NCBI RefSeq assembly: GCF_905120465.1
Contig: NZ_CAJHOF010000013.1
Span: 1 to 54,770 of the forward strand
Direction: 5' to 3'
Length of the DNA stretch: 54,770 nucleotides
Origin: Campylobacter majalis
Lineage (GTDB): Bacteria; Campylobacterota; Campylobacteria; Campylobacterales; Campylobacteraceae
In this document: positions 1-9,814 of the stretch, piece by piece
Position numbering within the stretch: position 1 is the stretch's first letter
How the letters are laid out: the number at the start of each line of letters is the position of its first letter
Made by a program: the position numbers and the translations under genes
The notes under the pieces: model-generated
Told to the model about the DNA's origin: nothing
Databases searched by the model: none
What the model saw: only the letters and a program-made list of their open reading frames with translations

Positions 1-273
1 GCCCTGTTGGTTTTTTGCTTATTATAACATTAGATTTAGAAAAAATTTATAAAAGATGGTGAAAAATGTATTGGTTTTTAATATTTATAAACACACAAAT
101 GATTTGGTTTGTAAAATTTTATTAGCATATTTTATCTTTAAAAATGTCTCATTTATGCGGTGTTTTATATCTGCTATGACAACATTGCCAACTTTGAAGT
201 TTGATATCGTGCAACACAAAAAAATAACAGTTATAAACTTAGTTTTATTAGATATCTATGGGAAATACAAAAA

Positions 274-348
274 TGGCTCCGGATGCTGGATTCGAACCAG
301 CGACCAATCGGTTAACAGCCGACTACTCTACCGCTGAGCTAATCCGGA
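274..348 (-). tRNA. tRNA-Asn (anticodon GTT)
   Basis: Read on the minus strand this 75-nt segment starts TCCGGATTAGCTCAG, carries CTGTTAA in the anticodon loop (anticodon GTT, asparagine), has the T-loop sequence GGTTCGAATCC and ends in an encoded CCA. The acceptor arms TCCGGAT and ATCCGGA pair. The encoded CCA and the consensus promoter just upstream indicate a functional gene. No other tRNA is recognisable next to it. Confidence 0.97.
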
Positions 349-368
349 ATACGTAAAAAAGAAATTGA

Positions 369-397
369 ATTATATATAAAAAGATTTGTTTTGTCAA
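369..397 (-). promoter_or_regulatory. Consensus sigma-70 promoter for tRNA-Asn
   Basis: On the minus strand TTGACA (392-397) is followed after exactly 17 nt by TATAAT (369-374), a perfect match to both boxes at ideal spacing. The -10 box lies 20 nt before the tRNA 5' end. Campylobacter promoters usually lack a clear -35 box, so this perfect one is notable and fits a highly transcribed stable RNA gene. Confidence 0.85.
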
Positions 398-426
398 TAA
401 AATTTAGCTTAAATATAAAAAATTAT

Positions 427-1248
427 CTAAATTTGTGTCAAAATAGACAAATTTGACTCAAAATCCACTCCATACCAAGATCTATTTTCTCTATTAAGAG
501 TTGTTTTAATACAAATCACTATAAAATCAGCTGCGGTTTTTACAGCAAAATCAATATCAAATCCACGAACCAAAAGAGAAAAAACAATCGCAGCAAACAT
601 ATCTCCAGTTCCACTAACCTTATGCGGTAAAAGTTCGTGAGTATATGTATTTTTGCATTCTGTTTTGACATCGTAGCTTATCACACTACATTCATCATCA
701 CTATAGCTAATGCCTTTTAAAACTATCTTTTTTACGCCCAAACTTGCTAATTTATGCAAAAGCTCATCTATAAAAAACTCATCATACCCCATATACGGAT
801 AAGGTGTTTTTGTAAGATAGCAAGCTTCGGTCAAATTTGGAGTAATAACATCTGCATGTTTGCAAAGTCCAGCCATAGCAGCAGCAAAATTCTCATCAAA
901 TACAGAATAAAGCTTACCATTGTCCCCCATACAAGGATCTACCAATATAAGACCATCGCCAAATTTATCAAACAAACCAGCCACCAATTCAAGCTGTCTA
1001 AAGCTACCTAAAAAACCTGTGCAAATACCGCTAAAGCTAATACTTTCTTTTTGCCAAACAGATGAAATTTTATCTATCTCATCAGTTAAATCACAAAAGG
1101 TAAAATTATTAAAACCAGTATGAGTTGATAGCACAGCAGTCGGCATTATCACGCACTCAATCCCTAACGCACTAATCACAGGAAGTGCGACCGTAAGAGA
1201 ACATTTGCCAACGCACGAGATATCTTGAATACTTAATACTCTATGCAA
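427..1248 (-). CDS. Pyridoxal/pyridoxamine kinase (PdxK/PdxY type)
   Basis: This 273-residue protein is a ribokinase-fold vitamin B6 kinase that would phosphorylate pyridoxal, pyridoxamine or pyridoxine in the salvage route to PLP. The N-terminus reads SIQDISCVGKCSLTVALPV, the typical start of this family, which ends with ATP-binding residues and the catalytic aspartate in a C-terminal GTGD motif (residues 213-216, in HKVSGTGDMF). Length is normal. The start codon is TTG with AAGGA six bases upstream. It lies 41 nt downstream of mnmC and may be read with that gene. I cannot separate PdxK from PdxY by sequence alone, and no symbol is assigned. Confidence 0.88.
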   Translation of the reverse strand: MHRVLSIQDISCVGKCSLTVALPVISALGIECVIMPTAVLSTHTGFNNFTFCDLTDEIDKISSVWQKESISFSGICTGFLGSFRQLELVAGLFDKFGDGLILVDPCMGDNGKLYSVFDENFAAAMAGLCKHADVITPNLTEACYLTKTPYPYMGYDEFFIDELLHKLASLGVKKIVLKGISYSDDECSVISYDVKTECKNTYTHELLPHKVSGTGDMFAAIVFSLLVRGFDIDFAVKTAADFIVICIKTTLNRENRSWYGVDFESNLSILTQI

Positions 1249-1289
1249 ATTTTATCCTTATTTATCAAATTTCAACAAAAAATATTTTG

Positions 1290-3131
1290 TTATTTTAAAG
1301 CTTTTTTTAATTTTCTTATCAAAAATCTAGCTGAGTGAAGCTCGTTAAACAAGCTTTTTTCGATACAAAGCGGACGATTTAAAATCAAATCAGCCAAAAT
1401 TTTAGCCCCTAAAACTGCAGTACATAAACCACGAGAACCATGTGCGATGTTTAAAAAAACATTTTTATGATATTTTGGTGCGACATTGTCACTCTTTTTC
1501 TTTGTCCAAAATAAATTCTTGTAATTTTGCTTGTAATACTCATCGTCATGAAATGCTGATATTATAGGAAACCTATCGCTTGAATAGCTTCTATAACCAA
1601 CTTTATATCCGATTATCTCGGCTTTATTTGTATCAATAAATTGCTTGATATTATTTAAATTTTCAATATCATCTAAGGCTCTTTGATTGTCATCATACTC
1701 ATTTCTTGCATATGTAGCACCAATTACTTGGATATTATCTCTAGCAGGAGTGATGTATCCCTCACTACTAATTGGTTGCAAATTGTCAATAGCGGGTCTT
1801 ATATGCGTCACCTGCCCTCTAACAAAACTAATTGGCAACGTTTTAAAAATATCCACACTCTCACTTCCTGTGGCAAATATAAGTGCGTCAGTCTTGATAA
1901 TCGTTTTATTTTGAAATCTTACACTTATTTTGCCATTTTTTAGATGCCTGTGGCTTTTGTATTCATGATTTAGCAATACGTTTAAATCACTTGCTAAATG
2001 CTTGCACATCTTGCGTGGTCTAGCTGTTGCACCAAGAAAAATATTTGCTTTTGGATATGGTTTTGCATCTAAATCTAAGTTAAAAATTTCATTTTTTCCG
2101 TGCGATAACATTCTTAAAAGCGTCATTTCATTAAAGGCATATTCGCTCACACCGTCAAAGCTTATCTCTTTCTTGCTCATCACATTTTTATACGTTCTAA
2201 CCGCTTGTAAAAATGCGTTTAAATGCATCTTGCCAAGATTTACATCAGGTTTAGTAATTAGTGGCATAAGTATTCCGCAATGATTTCCTGAACCATTTAA
2301 AGCTATATCGGCTCTTTTTTCCGCTATTGTTACGCTTAGCCCTGCCCTTTTAAGCTCATAAGCACATGCAAGTCCAGCCACACCACCACCTATAACAAGC
2401 ACATCTTTTATATCTTTATATCTTTGTCGTTGATACCATATGTCTTTTGTGGTAAAATTTTCTTTCTCAAGCACAGCATGACTCATCTCACGCTTTTTGC
2501 CGTAACCTTTACGTAGCTCTAGCTTAAATCCAGCATTTGGTAAATTTTGCCTAACTATTTTAGCACATGAATACGTCCGCAAAATCGTGCCAACCCTGCT
2601 TAAACTAGCGATTTTTTTAAATACATCTTCGCTCCACATGGCTTCATTTTTGCTAGGGGCAAACCCATCCATAAACCACAAATCAGCCTTAAAATCAAGC
2701 TCATCAAGCATGTGCGATATATCGCCAAAACACAAATCAAGCGTAACATTTGGCATAAATTCTATACGATGTATGCCAGAAACAAGCGACGGATAAACAC
2801 TAAATAACTTCTTGCTTAACGCCTTATAAATACCAAGTCTGGCATATATCTGACGTAAATCATCTATGTTAATAGGATACGCTTCAATACTTACATAATG
2901 TAGTTTTTTGTCGCTATTTTTAAAGCGATTACAAAGCGTTAAAAAGTTAAGTCCAGCACCAAATCCAGCCTCTGCAACCACAAAGCTATCTTTTGTGTGC
3001 CATATCTCATCTATGCCTCTAACAAAAACATACTCGCTCTCTTCCCACGGCTTGTGTGTGTTAAAATAAATATCATCAAATTCCGTGCTAAATGCGATAT
3101 TTTGCTTAAAATCTACTATTGCGTTTTTCAT
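1290..3131 (-). CDS. mnmC: Bifunctional tRNA mnm5(s2)U34 biosynthesis protein MnmC
   Basis: A 613-residue two-domain enzyme that completes the 5-methylaminomethyl group at wobble uridine 34. The N-terminal methyltransferase (MnmD) domain, roughly residues 1-230, has the SAM-binding stretch AEAGFGAGLNFL near residue 55 and the LWFMDGFAPSKN motif. The C-terminal oxidoreductase domain begins near residue 245 with the FAD dinucleotide-binding motif VIGGGVAGLACAYELKRAG and ends with NIAHGSRGLCTAVLGA, typical of this DAO-like family. The family is known to oxidise cmnm5U to nm5U before methylation. The start codon overlaps the amiA stop by 4 nt (ATGA), suggesting translational coupling. Both domains look complete. 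Confidence 0.93.
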   Translation of the reverse strand: MKNAIVDFKQNIAFSTEFDDIYFNTHKPWEESEYVFVRGIDEIWHTKDSFVVAEAGFGAGLNFLTLCNRFKNSDKKLHYVSIEAYPINIDDLRQIYARLGIYKALSKKLFSVYPSLVSGIHRIEFMPNVTLDLCFGDISHMLDELDFKADLWFMDGFAPSKNEAMWSEDVFKKIASLSRVGTILRTYSCAKIVRQNLPNAGFKLELRKGYGKKREMSHAVLEKENFTTKDIWYQRQRYKDIKDVLVIGGGVAGLACAYELKRAGLSVTIAEKRADIALNGSGNHCGILMPLITKPDVNLGKMHLNAFLQAVRTYKNVMSKKEISFDGVSEYAFNEMTLLRMLSHGKNEIFNLDLDAKPYPKANIFLGATARPRKMCKHLASDLNVLLNHEYKSHRHLKNGKISVRFQNKTIIKTDALIFATGSESVDIFKTLPISFVRGQVTHIRPAIDNLQPISSEGYITPARDNIQVIGATYARNEYDDNQRALDDIENLNNIKQFIDTNKAEIIGYKVGYRSYSSDRFPIISAFHDDEYYKQNYKNLFWTKKKSDNVAPKYHKNVFLNIAHGSRGLCTAVLGAKILADLILNRPLCIEKSLFNELHSARFLIRKLKKALK

Positions 3132-4330
3132 CTATTTTTGACAAAATAATCATCAACTCCATTTGCTATGCCTTGTGCTAGTGCGTTTTGATAGCTGTTA
3201 TTAAACATTAACTCACCTTCAATTGGATGAGTGATATAGCCTATCTCTATCAAAACAGCTGGCATCAAAGCCCCTACAAGCACCCAAAATGGTGCCTCTC
3301 TAACACCACCATCAGTCACACTAAAATTTCTAGCTTTAATATTTTTAAGCATATTTGAGTGTATGTCAATGCCTAATTTATTTGAAGCAATAATCTTTTC
3401 GCGATTTAAGAAATTTAAAAATGTCTGTTTTGAGAAAAAATTCATCTCTTCAATATCTGATTTATTTTCTAGTGCGGCGGCATTTTTGCTACGCTCCGAA
3501 CGTGCAGGCGATAAAAAAAACGTCTCAATTCCTCTCATGCTTTTAGCTTTTTGTGCGTTTGGAGCGGCGTTTGCGTGTAGAGATATAAATAAATCAGCAT
3601 TTTTGTCATTTGCCATTTTGGTGCGATCACGTAAATTTATAAACTTATCTGTTTGTCTTGTAAAATGCACTTTATACCCACGCTTCTTAAGCTCATCTCC
3701 TAGCTTTTTAGATATCTGCAAAACGGCTACTTTTTCTTGCAATTTGCCACTGACTGCACCAGGATCTTTGCCACCATGACCAGGATCAATAACTATAGTT
3801 TTGCCAACTTTTGATATGCCTTTACTGGATGTTGTGGCCTGTGTTTGTTTTGATTGAGCGGTATTTGTTTGTGGTTTGCTTTGTTGCTTTGTTGCTTTGT
3901 TTTGTGTTGTTTTAGTATTAGTATTTGTATGTAAGTCTTTGCCTATATTTTCATTTGCCAAAAAATTATCAAGAGTTAAAATAATGTTATTTTCTTGAAA
4001 TTTAGCCTTTAGTGTTCTTTGAAATTTGCTTTTAAATACTATTCTAATTGTGCTTGGATTATTTTGTGCTATAACTATCTCATCGGCATTCATAAAATTT
4101 ACAATTTTAATTGCTTTGCCATTTATAATGCCTTTTATGTCAATGAAATTTCTATAATTTGGCTTTTCGTTTAATGTAGAAATCTTGGCATCTGCACTAC
4201 TTATTGATTGATTAAATTTAAGCACTAAGGCATTATCGCCTTTTGTAGCAGAAACAAGATACGGCGATTTTGCATACAGCACACCAACCGCGCTAAATAG
4301 CAACAAGCAAATTGCCAAAATTTTTCTCAT
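3128..4330 (-). CDS. amiA: N-acetylmuramoyl-L-alanine amidase (Amidase_3)
   Basis: A 400-residue exported peptidoglycan amidase that cuts between N-acetylmuramic acid and the stem peptide. A signal peptide covers about residues 1-20, followed by an AMIN-like beta domain (about 24-122) that would target it to the wall. A low-complexity Thr/Gln/Lys linker (about 135-170) leads to the Amidase_3 catalytic domain. Zinc-site motifs seen are IDPGHGGKDPG (181-191), SLHANA and the late VLIEIGYITH. Symbol follows the C. jejuni orthologue. It shares a transcription unit with ftsE, ftsX and an EnvC-like gene, so it is the obvious client for FtsEX-EnvC activation (inference). The start overlaps the upstream stop by one base. 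Confidence 0.92.
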   Translation of the reverse strand: MRKILAICLLLFSAVGVLYAKSPYLVSATKGDNALVLKFNQSISSADAKISTLNEKPNYRNFIDIKGIINGKAIKIVNFMNADEIVIAQNNPSTIRIVFKSKFQRTLKAKFQENNIILTLDNFLANENIGKDLHTNTNTKTTQNKATKQQSKPQTNTAQSKQTQATTSSKGISKVGKTIVIDPGHGGKDPGAVSGKLQEKVAVLQISKKLGDELKKRGYKVHFTRQTDKFINLRDRTKMANDKNADLFISLHANAAPNAQKAKSMRGIETFFLSPARSERSKNAAALENKSDIEEMNFFSKQTFLNFLNREKIIASNKLGIDIHSNMLKNIKARNFSVTDGGVREAPFWVLVGALMPAVLIEIGYITHPIEGELMFNNSYQNALAQGIANGVDDYFVKNR

Positions 4331-5421
4331 TACTCGCCTTGTATTAGTTTATTAAATAGCTCTTTTACACTTATTATCTCTTTTAATTTATAACCATTTG
4401 CACCAGTAAAAAACAATCCACTCTCTTTTTTGCCACTATACGCATCAAAAAGTCTATCAGCTATACAATACCCAACCATTTTTGCCTCTTTGCCACGACC
4501 GCATGGACTTACGCAGTTGCTAATGCATTGTATTTTTGGACCTTGTCGTTTATCTACTAAATTAATTAATTGTGTTCGTATGCCACGTGCCGGATATCCA
4601 ACTGGGCTTTTAAGTAGCTCTATGTCTGATTGTTTAGCATTTAACAAAACCTCTTTAAAGCCATCAGCAGCATCACACTCGTGAGTTCCAATAAATCTTG
4701 TCCCCATCTGCACTCCATCGGCACCAAGTGCCATCACCTTATCAATATCAGCCCTATCCCATATGCCACCAGCGACAAAAAGAGGGAAATTCCCCCACTG
4801 AGCTATTTCATCTTTAACTGGTTTAATTAAATTTTCTAACTGATACTCAGGATCAATGCACTGCTCATATGTAAAGCCTTGATGACCACCACTAAGCGGC
4901 CCCTCAAGCACTACAGCATCTGGCAATCTATCATATCTCTGGCTCCATCGCTTACAAATTATCTTAAGTGCCTTTGCCGAGCTTACAATAGGAACTAAGG
5001 CTACATCCTTAAAGTTTTGTGTAAATTCTGGTAAATTTGTCGGCAAACCAGCGCCAGAAACTATAATGTTTATCCCAGCCTCACAAGCATCTTTTACGAC
5101 TCTTGCGTATTCGTTTGCCGCATACATAATATTTACACCAAGCGGCAAGTCTCCACAAATTTTTCTGGCATTTTCAATCACGGCTTTTAAACCTCTTGTT
5201 GAATAAAAATTCTCGCTTCCAAAAGGCTTTGCATTTAGCTCTTTATCAATATGTGCTCTTTGCTCATAATATCCCGTTCCAACAGAGCTTATTATGCCAA
5301 GTCCGCCATTTAGGCTGACATTTCCAGCTAGTTTATCCCAACTAATGCCAAGTCCCATTCCGCCCTGAAATATAGGATACTTTATCTCATATTTGCCGAT
5401 TTTTACTGATTTTAGTTCCAT
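4330..5421 (-). CDS. NAD(P)H-dependent flavin oxidoreductase / nitronate monooxygenase family
   Basis: A 363-residue TIM-barrel flavoprotein of the 2-nitropropane dioxygenase-like family. It begins with the family pattern PIFQGGMGLGISWDKLAGNVS and has phosphate-binding stretches VAGGIWDRADIDKVMALGADGVQMGTRF around residues 220-250, which hold FMN in this fold. A Cys-containing segment (CISNCVSPCGRGKEA) lies near the C-terminus. The family includes nitronate monooxygenases and FabK-like enoyl reductases, so the substrate cannot be stated. It overlaps tyrS upstream and amiA downstream by one base each, so it is co-translated with housekeeping genes. The same position is held by cj1270c in C. 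jejuni. Confidence 0.85.
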   Translation of the reverse strand: MELKSVKIGKYEIKYPIFQGGMGLGISWDKLAGNVSLNGGLGIISSVGTGYYEQRAHIDKELNAKPFGSENFYSTRGLKAVIENARKICGDLPLGVNIMYAANEYARVVKDACEAGINIIVSGAGLPTNLPEFTQNFKDVALVPIVSSAKALKIICKRWSQRYDRLPDAVVLEGPLSGGHQGFTYEQCIDPEYQLENLIKPVKDEIAQWGNFPLFVAGGIWDRADIDKVMALGADGVQMGTRFIGTHECDAADGFKEVLLNAKQSDIELLKSPVGYPARGIRTQLINLVDKRQGPKIQCISNCVSPCGRGKEAKMVGYCIADRLFDAYSGKKESGLFFTGANGYKLKEIISVKELFNKLIQGE

Positions 5422-6626
5422 TATAAGACCTTTAATTTTGCAAATTTTCTCTTGCCAACTTGAAGCACGTATTCTCCAGACTGTAATTTTAACTGCTCAT
5501 CTTTTGATTTTTCTTGATTTATGCTTACAGAATTTGCGGCGATATCACGTCGCGCTTGAGAATTTGAAGGGCTTAAGCCACACTTAACCAAAGCCTCAAC
5601 TATCCAAATAGGTGCATTTATTTCGTATTCTGGCATATCTGATGGTAGTTCGTTTTTAGCATGAACGCTATCAAATTCAGCCTTTGCATTTAGTGCAGTC
5701 ACATCACCATGATATCTAGAAGTAATTTCTAATGCTAGATCTTCTTTGGCTTTTTTAGGATGATAATTACCGGCTTTGACTGCCTGTTTTAAGGCTGAAA
5801 TTTCACTCAGACTTTTTGTGCTTAAAAGCTCATACCATCTCCACATAAGATCGTCTGAGATACTTAAGGTCTTGGCAAACATGTCATTTGCACTATCCGT
5901 CACGCCGATATAATTGCCTAAACTTTTACTCATCTTATTTACGCCATCAAGCCCTTCAAGAAGCGGCATCATGATAACAGCTTGCTCTTTTCCGACATTA
6001 TAAGTTCGTTGTAATGTCCTACCCATTAAAAGGTTAAATTTCTGATCTGTTCCACCCATTTCGATATCGCATCTCATCGCAACACTATCATAACCTTGAA
6101 GCAGTGGATACATAAACTCGCTTATTGAAATTGAATTTCCAGCCTTATAGCGTTTTTCAAAATCATCTCTTTCAAGCATCCTAGCAACAGCAAAAGTGCT
6201 AGTAAGCTCAACCATTCCAGCTGCACCAAGCTCATTAAGCCAAACAGAATTAAACATAACATTTGTTTTATCTTTGTCTAAAATTTTAAAAACTTGCTCT
6301 TCATAAGTTTTTGCATTTTTTGCAACCTGCTCCTTATCTAGCTTTTTTCTAGTAGCTGATTTTCCACTTGGATCGCCTATTTGTCCAGTAAAATCACCTA
6401 TTAAAAACTGCACTATAGCACCATGTTTTTGAAGTAAAGCCATCTTATTTAAAACAACAGTATGTCCTAAATGTAAATCAGGAGCTGTTGGATCAAAACC
6501 TGCTTTTACGTAAAAATTCTCCCCTTTTTCATAGAAATTTTTAACTAAAATCTCAATTCTGTCAAAATCAATTATTTCAGCCACTCCGCGCTTTATCTCA
6601 TCTAAAATTTCAGCCAAATTAATCAT
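5421..6626 (-). CDS. tyrS: Tyrosyl-tRNA synthetase
   Basis: A 401-residue class I aminoacyl-tRNA synthetase charging tRNA-Tyr. The ATP-binding signature appears as HLGHT near residue 52 ([15 protein letters not shown]) and the second signature as KMSKS near residue 230. A C-terminal S4-like RNA-binding domain (about 335-401) includes [15 protein letters not shown] and ends with GKRKFAKL. Length and domain order are those of the long bacterial TyrRS type. It sits 9 nt downstream of spoT and overlaps the following flavoprotein gene by one base. No T-box or leader is visible, as expected for an internal operon gene. Confidence 0.96.
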   Translation of the reverse strand: MINLAEILDEIKRGVAEIIDFDRIEILVKNFYEKGENFYVKAGFDPTAPDLHLGHTVVLNKMALLQKHGAIVQFLIGDFTGQIGDPSGKSATRKKLDKEQVAKNAKTYEEQVFKILDKDKTNVMFNSVWLNELGAAGMVELTSTFAVARMLERDDFEKRYKAGNSISISEFMYPLLQGYDSVAMRCDIEMGGTDQKFNLLMGRTLQRTYNVGKEQAVIMMPLLEGLDGVNKMSKSLGNYIGVTDSANDMFAKTLSISDDLMWRWYELLSTKSLSEISALKQAVKAGNYHPKKAKEDLALEITSRYHGDVTALNAKAEFDSVHAKNELPSDMPEYEINAPIWIVEALVKCGLSPSNSQARRDIAANSVSINQEKSKDEQLKLQSGEYVLQVGKRKFAKLKVL

Positions 6627-6635
6627 CTTTTCTCC

Positions 6636-8825
6636 TTAATTATATGCATCATCTTGCGATACGAAATCAATTATTTTAAATCTATCTTTAAGTCTTGCTC
6701 TGACATTTTCAACACCTACATTTTCACCAATCTCGACACTAACTACAAACAAATCTCCTGTCACGTCGCCACTTTCGTTTAAATTTATACTTGCGACATT
6801 TACGCCAAGTCTAGCAATATATGTTAAAAATTCAGCCAAAGAACCCTTGCGATTTTCAAGATTTAGTATGATTTTGTATCGATGTGGTGCATTTCTAGTC
6901 CATTTTACAAAAATCATCTCTTGCTTGTCTTTAATCATTTTATTTGCTCTATCGCAGAGTTTATTATGCACAAGCACATTGCCACCATTTCTAAAGCCAA
7001 CAATGTCATCGCCGCGCTTTGCATTACAGCAATAATCAAACTCAACATTTGAAATTTTATAATTTGAGTAAATTACGATATTTTCAAATTTTTGCTTTCT
7101 TATGGCATATTTATTGCCTATGCTTAATATAAAAGCTTTCTCTTTTTTGACATGTTTTTTAAGCATATTAACTACATCTTGCAAAAATACAGAATCAGTT
7201 GCAATGCGATAAATTTTCTTGCTTAAATTTTCTATTTCTATCCATTTTCGTATCCTAGCACGCGATGTGTCAAACACAGAGTGTAAAATTTCAATAGCAA
7301 CTTTACAATTTATATCTCTTATTTTTTGCTTACACAATGCTCTAATATTTGCTCTTGCTTTACCAGTTTTTACGCTGTTTATCCACGAACAGCGATATCT
7401 TGGCTCATCCCCTGTTACTATGCGAACCACATCTCCATTTTTAAGCTCAGTCAAAAGTGGCACATGCACACGATTTACATACGCATCTTTTGCATATAGT
7501 CCTATTTCAGAATGCACCTCATACGCATAATCCAAAACTGTCGCACCACGTGGCAATGTAAATATACCACCCTTTGGTGAATACACAGCGATATCTTCTG
7601 TATAAAGACTATCTTTTGCATACTCATATAGTTCCTCTGGTGTATTTTCAGCCTCATTTTGCATACCTATATCATTTAGCCACTCTAGTTTTGGATTTAG
7701 CATACTGCCATCTTTGTATTTCCAATGTGCTGCCACTCCAAACTCAGCGGTTTTGTGCATATCATATGTGCGGATTTGCACCTCAAATATACTTTTATTA
7801 TCAAATATAGTTGTGTGTATCGTCTGATATCCGTTTTGTTTAGGAAGTGCGATATAGTCTTTAAAGCGTGAGATTATAGGATTAAAGTTCATGTGCAAAT
7901 TTCCAAGTGCCAAATAGCAATCAAGTGGCTTATCAACTATAATCCTAACTGCTAATAAATCAAGCACCTCTTCAATGCTAAAGCCTTTTCTTTGCATTTT
8001 TAAAAACACAGAGTAGTGATGCTTGATGCGTTTTTGCATCTCAAAACTACCCTCTCGAAAGCCATTTTTGAGTAAAATTTGAAGAACTTTATCGTAAAAT
8101 TCATTGATTTTAAGTGCAAGTTGTTGTTTGTGTTCGTTTAAATAACCATCTATTCTAGCATATTCATCTGGCATAACATACTTAAAACTCAAATCTTCCA
8201 ATATATTTTTAATACTAGAAATTCCAAGTCTATGTGCTATAGGCGCATAAACCATGAGAGTTTCTTCTGCGATTCGCTTTTGCTTTTCGGGCTTTAAGGC
8301 ATCAAGCGTCATCATGTTATGTAGTCTATCGCATAATTTAACCACCAAAGCCCTTATGTCTTCAATAGAAGCAAGAAGCATTTTACGAAAGCTAAGAGCA
8401 GAGTTGGCTAATTTTTCATTTGAGCTTGAACTAACAAGATTATCTTCTCTTATAGTTACAATTTTTGTCAGTCCTTCAACTAAATTTGCCACCTCATCGC
8501 CAAACTCACGCTCAATATCTTCATGAGTGGCTGCGGTGTCTTCTACTACATCATGCAAAAGTGCAGCAGCTACCATGCTCTCATCTCCACCCATATATGC
8601 CACTATACAAGCAACATGTATAGGATGCACAGCATACGGCTCACCACTTTTACGATATTGTCCAGCATGAGATGAGATACACATATCTATCGCCTTATCT
8701 ATGCTTGGAGTTAGTTGATAAAGTGACAAAAGTAGCTCTTTTGCTCCAGTTACATTCTTACAAGCTACAATTTCTTCTAAGAGCTGCTCTAAAAATAAAT
8801 TATTTTTCTTCAACAATTGCGTCAA
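6636..8825 (-). CDS. spoT: Bifunctional (p)ppGpp synthetase/hydrolase (SpoT/RSH)
   Basis: A 729-residue long RSH enzyme making and degrading the stringent-response alarmone. Order of domains: HD hydrolase with intact HDVVED (residues 91-96); RelA-type synthetase with RIKHHYSVFLKMQRKG, DLLAVRIIVD and RFKDYIALPKQNGYQTIHT; a TGS domain from about residue 400 (DIAVYSPKGGIFTLPRGATVLDYAYE, split here for brevity); and a C-terminal ACT domain. Both active sites look intact, as expected for the only long RSH in Campylobacter. The start is TTG at 8825, inside the rpoZ coding end, with AAGG about 11 nt upstream; a nearby downstream TTG is also possible. The 26-nt overlap suggests coupling to rpoZ. Confidence 0.95.
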   Translation of the reverse strand: MTQLLKKNNLFLEQLLEEIVACKNVTGAKELLLSLYQLTPSIDKAIDMCISSHAGQYRKSGEPYAVHPIHVACIVAYMGGDESMVAAALLHDVVEDTAATHEDIEREFGDEVANLVEGLTKIVTIREDNLVSSSSNEKLANSALSFRKMLLASIEDIRALVVKLCDRLHNMMTLDALKPEKQKRIAEETLMVYAPIAHRLGISSIKNILEDLSFKYVMPDEYARIDGYLNEHKQQLALKINEFYDKVLQILLKNGFREGSFEMQKRIKHHYSVFLKMQRKGFSIEEVLDLLAVRIIVDKPLDCYLALGNLHMNFNPIISRFKDYIALPKQNGYQTIHTTIFDNKSIFEVQIRTYDMHKTAEFGVAAHWKYKDGSMLNPKLEWLNDIGMQNEAENTPEELYEYAKDSLYTEDIAVYSPKGGIFTLPRGATVLDYAYEVHSEIGLYAKDAYVNRVHVPLLTELKNGDVVRIVTGDEPRYRCSWINSVKTGKARANIRALCKQKIRDINCKVAIEILHSVFDTSRARIRKWIEIENLSKKIYRIATDSVFLQDVVNMLKKHVKKEKAFILSIGNKYAIRKQKFENIVIYSNYKISNVEFDYCCNAKRGDDIVGFRNGGNVLVHNKLCDRANKMIKDKQEMIFVKWTRNAPHRYKIILNLENRKGSLAEFLTYIARLGVNVASINLNESGDVTGDLFVVSVEIGENVGVENVRARLKDRFKIIDFVSQDDAYN

Positions 8826-9015
8826 GTCCGATTTTACCTTCTGCTACTTCTAGCAATGCTATGTCTGCTGGTTTTAGTTTTTGTGTGCCTATGCTTACTA
8901 AAATTTCAGCACCGTTTGCGATAGCTTCAGCACGTTTTGCAACTACTAATGATAGCTTATATCTATCATCTCCGACTTGTTTTAACGCTCTTGCTGTAAT
9001 TTGTTCTGTTCTCAT
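8800..9015 (-). CDS. rpoZ: RNA polymerase omega subunit
   Basis: A 71-residue protein starting MRTEQITARALKQVGDDRYKL, matching the omega pattern in which the N-terminal helix is followed by RYxL, VAKRAE and a conserved hydrophobic core. Omega binds the beta' subunit and assists polymerase assembly; in E. coli it also contributes to a ppGpp site. Its pairing with spoT occurs in many proteobacteria. It begins 10 nt after pyrH and its last codons overlap the spoT start. Length is normal for the epsilonproteobacterial form. Confidence 0.93.
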   Translation of the reverse strand: MRTEQITARALKQVGDDRYKLSLVVAKRAEAIANGAEILVSIGTQKLKPADIALLEVAEGKIGLDAIVEEK

Positions 9016-9025
9016 TTTAATCCTT

Positions 9026-9751
<726 letters not shown>

Positions 9752-9765
9752 TTAAAAATTTGCCA

Positions 9766-9771
9766 ATTGTA
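9766..9771 (-). promoter_or_regulatory. Candidate -10 box upstream of pyrH
   Basis: The minus strand of the 72-nt gap between the EnvC-like gene and pyrH contains TACAAT 23 nt before the ATG, followed by TTTTTAAGGAG and the start. No convincing -35 box is seen, which is normal for Campylobacter sigma-70 promoters. It would let pyrH and downstream genes be expressed separately from the division genes. Read-through from upstream is equally possible. Confidence 0.35.
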
Positions 9772-9814
9772 TCTAAAATGTCATTAAATTAAGATAATAA
9801 CGCATTTTCATGCC

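Noticed and set aside
56-337. A 93-codon plus-strand open frame
   Set aside because: It runs across the tRNA-Asn gene in antisense, has no ribosome site and no recognisable sequence.
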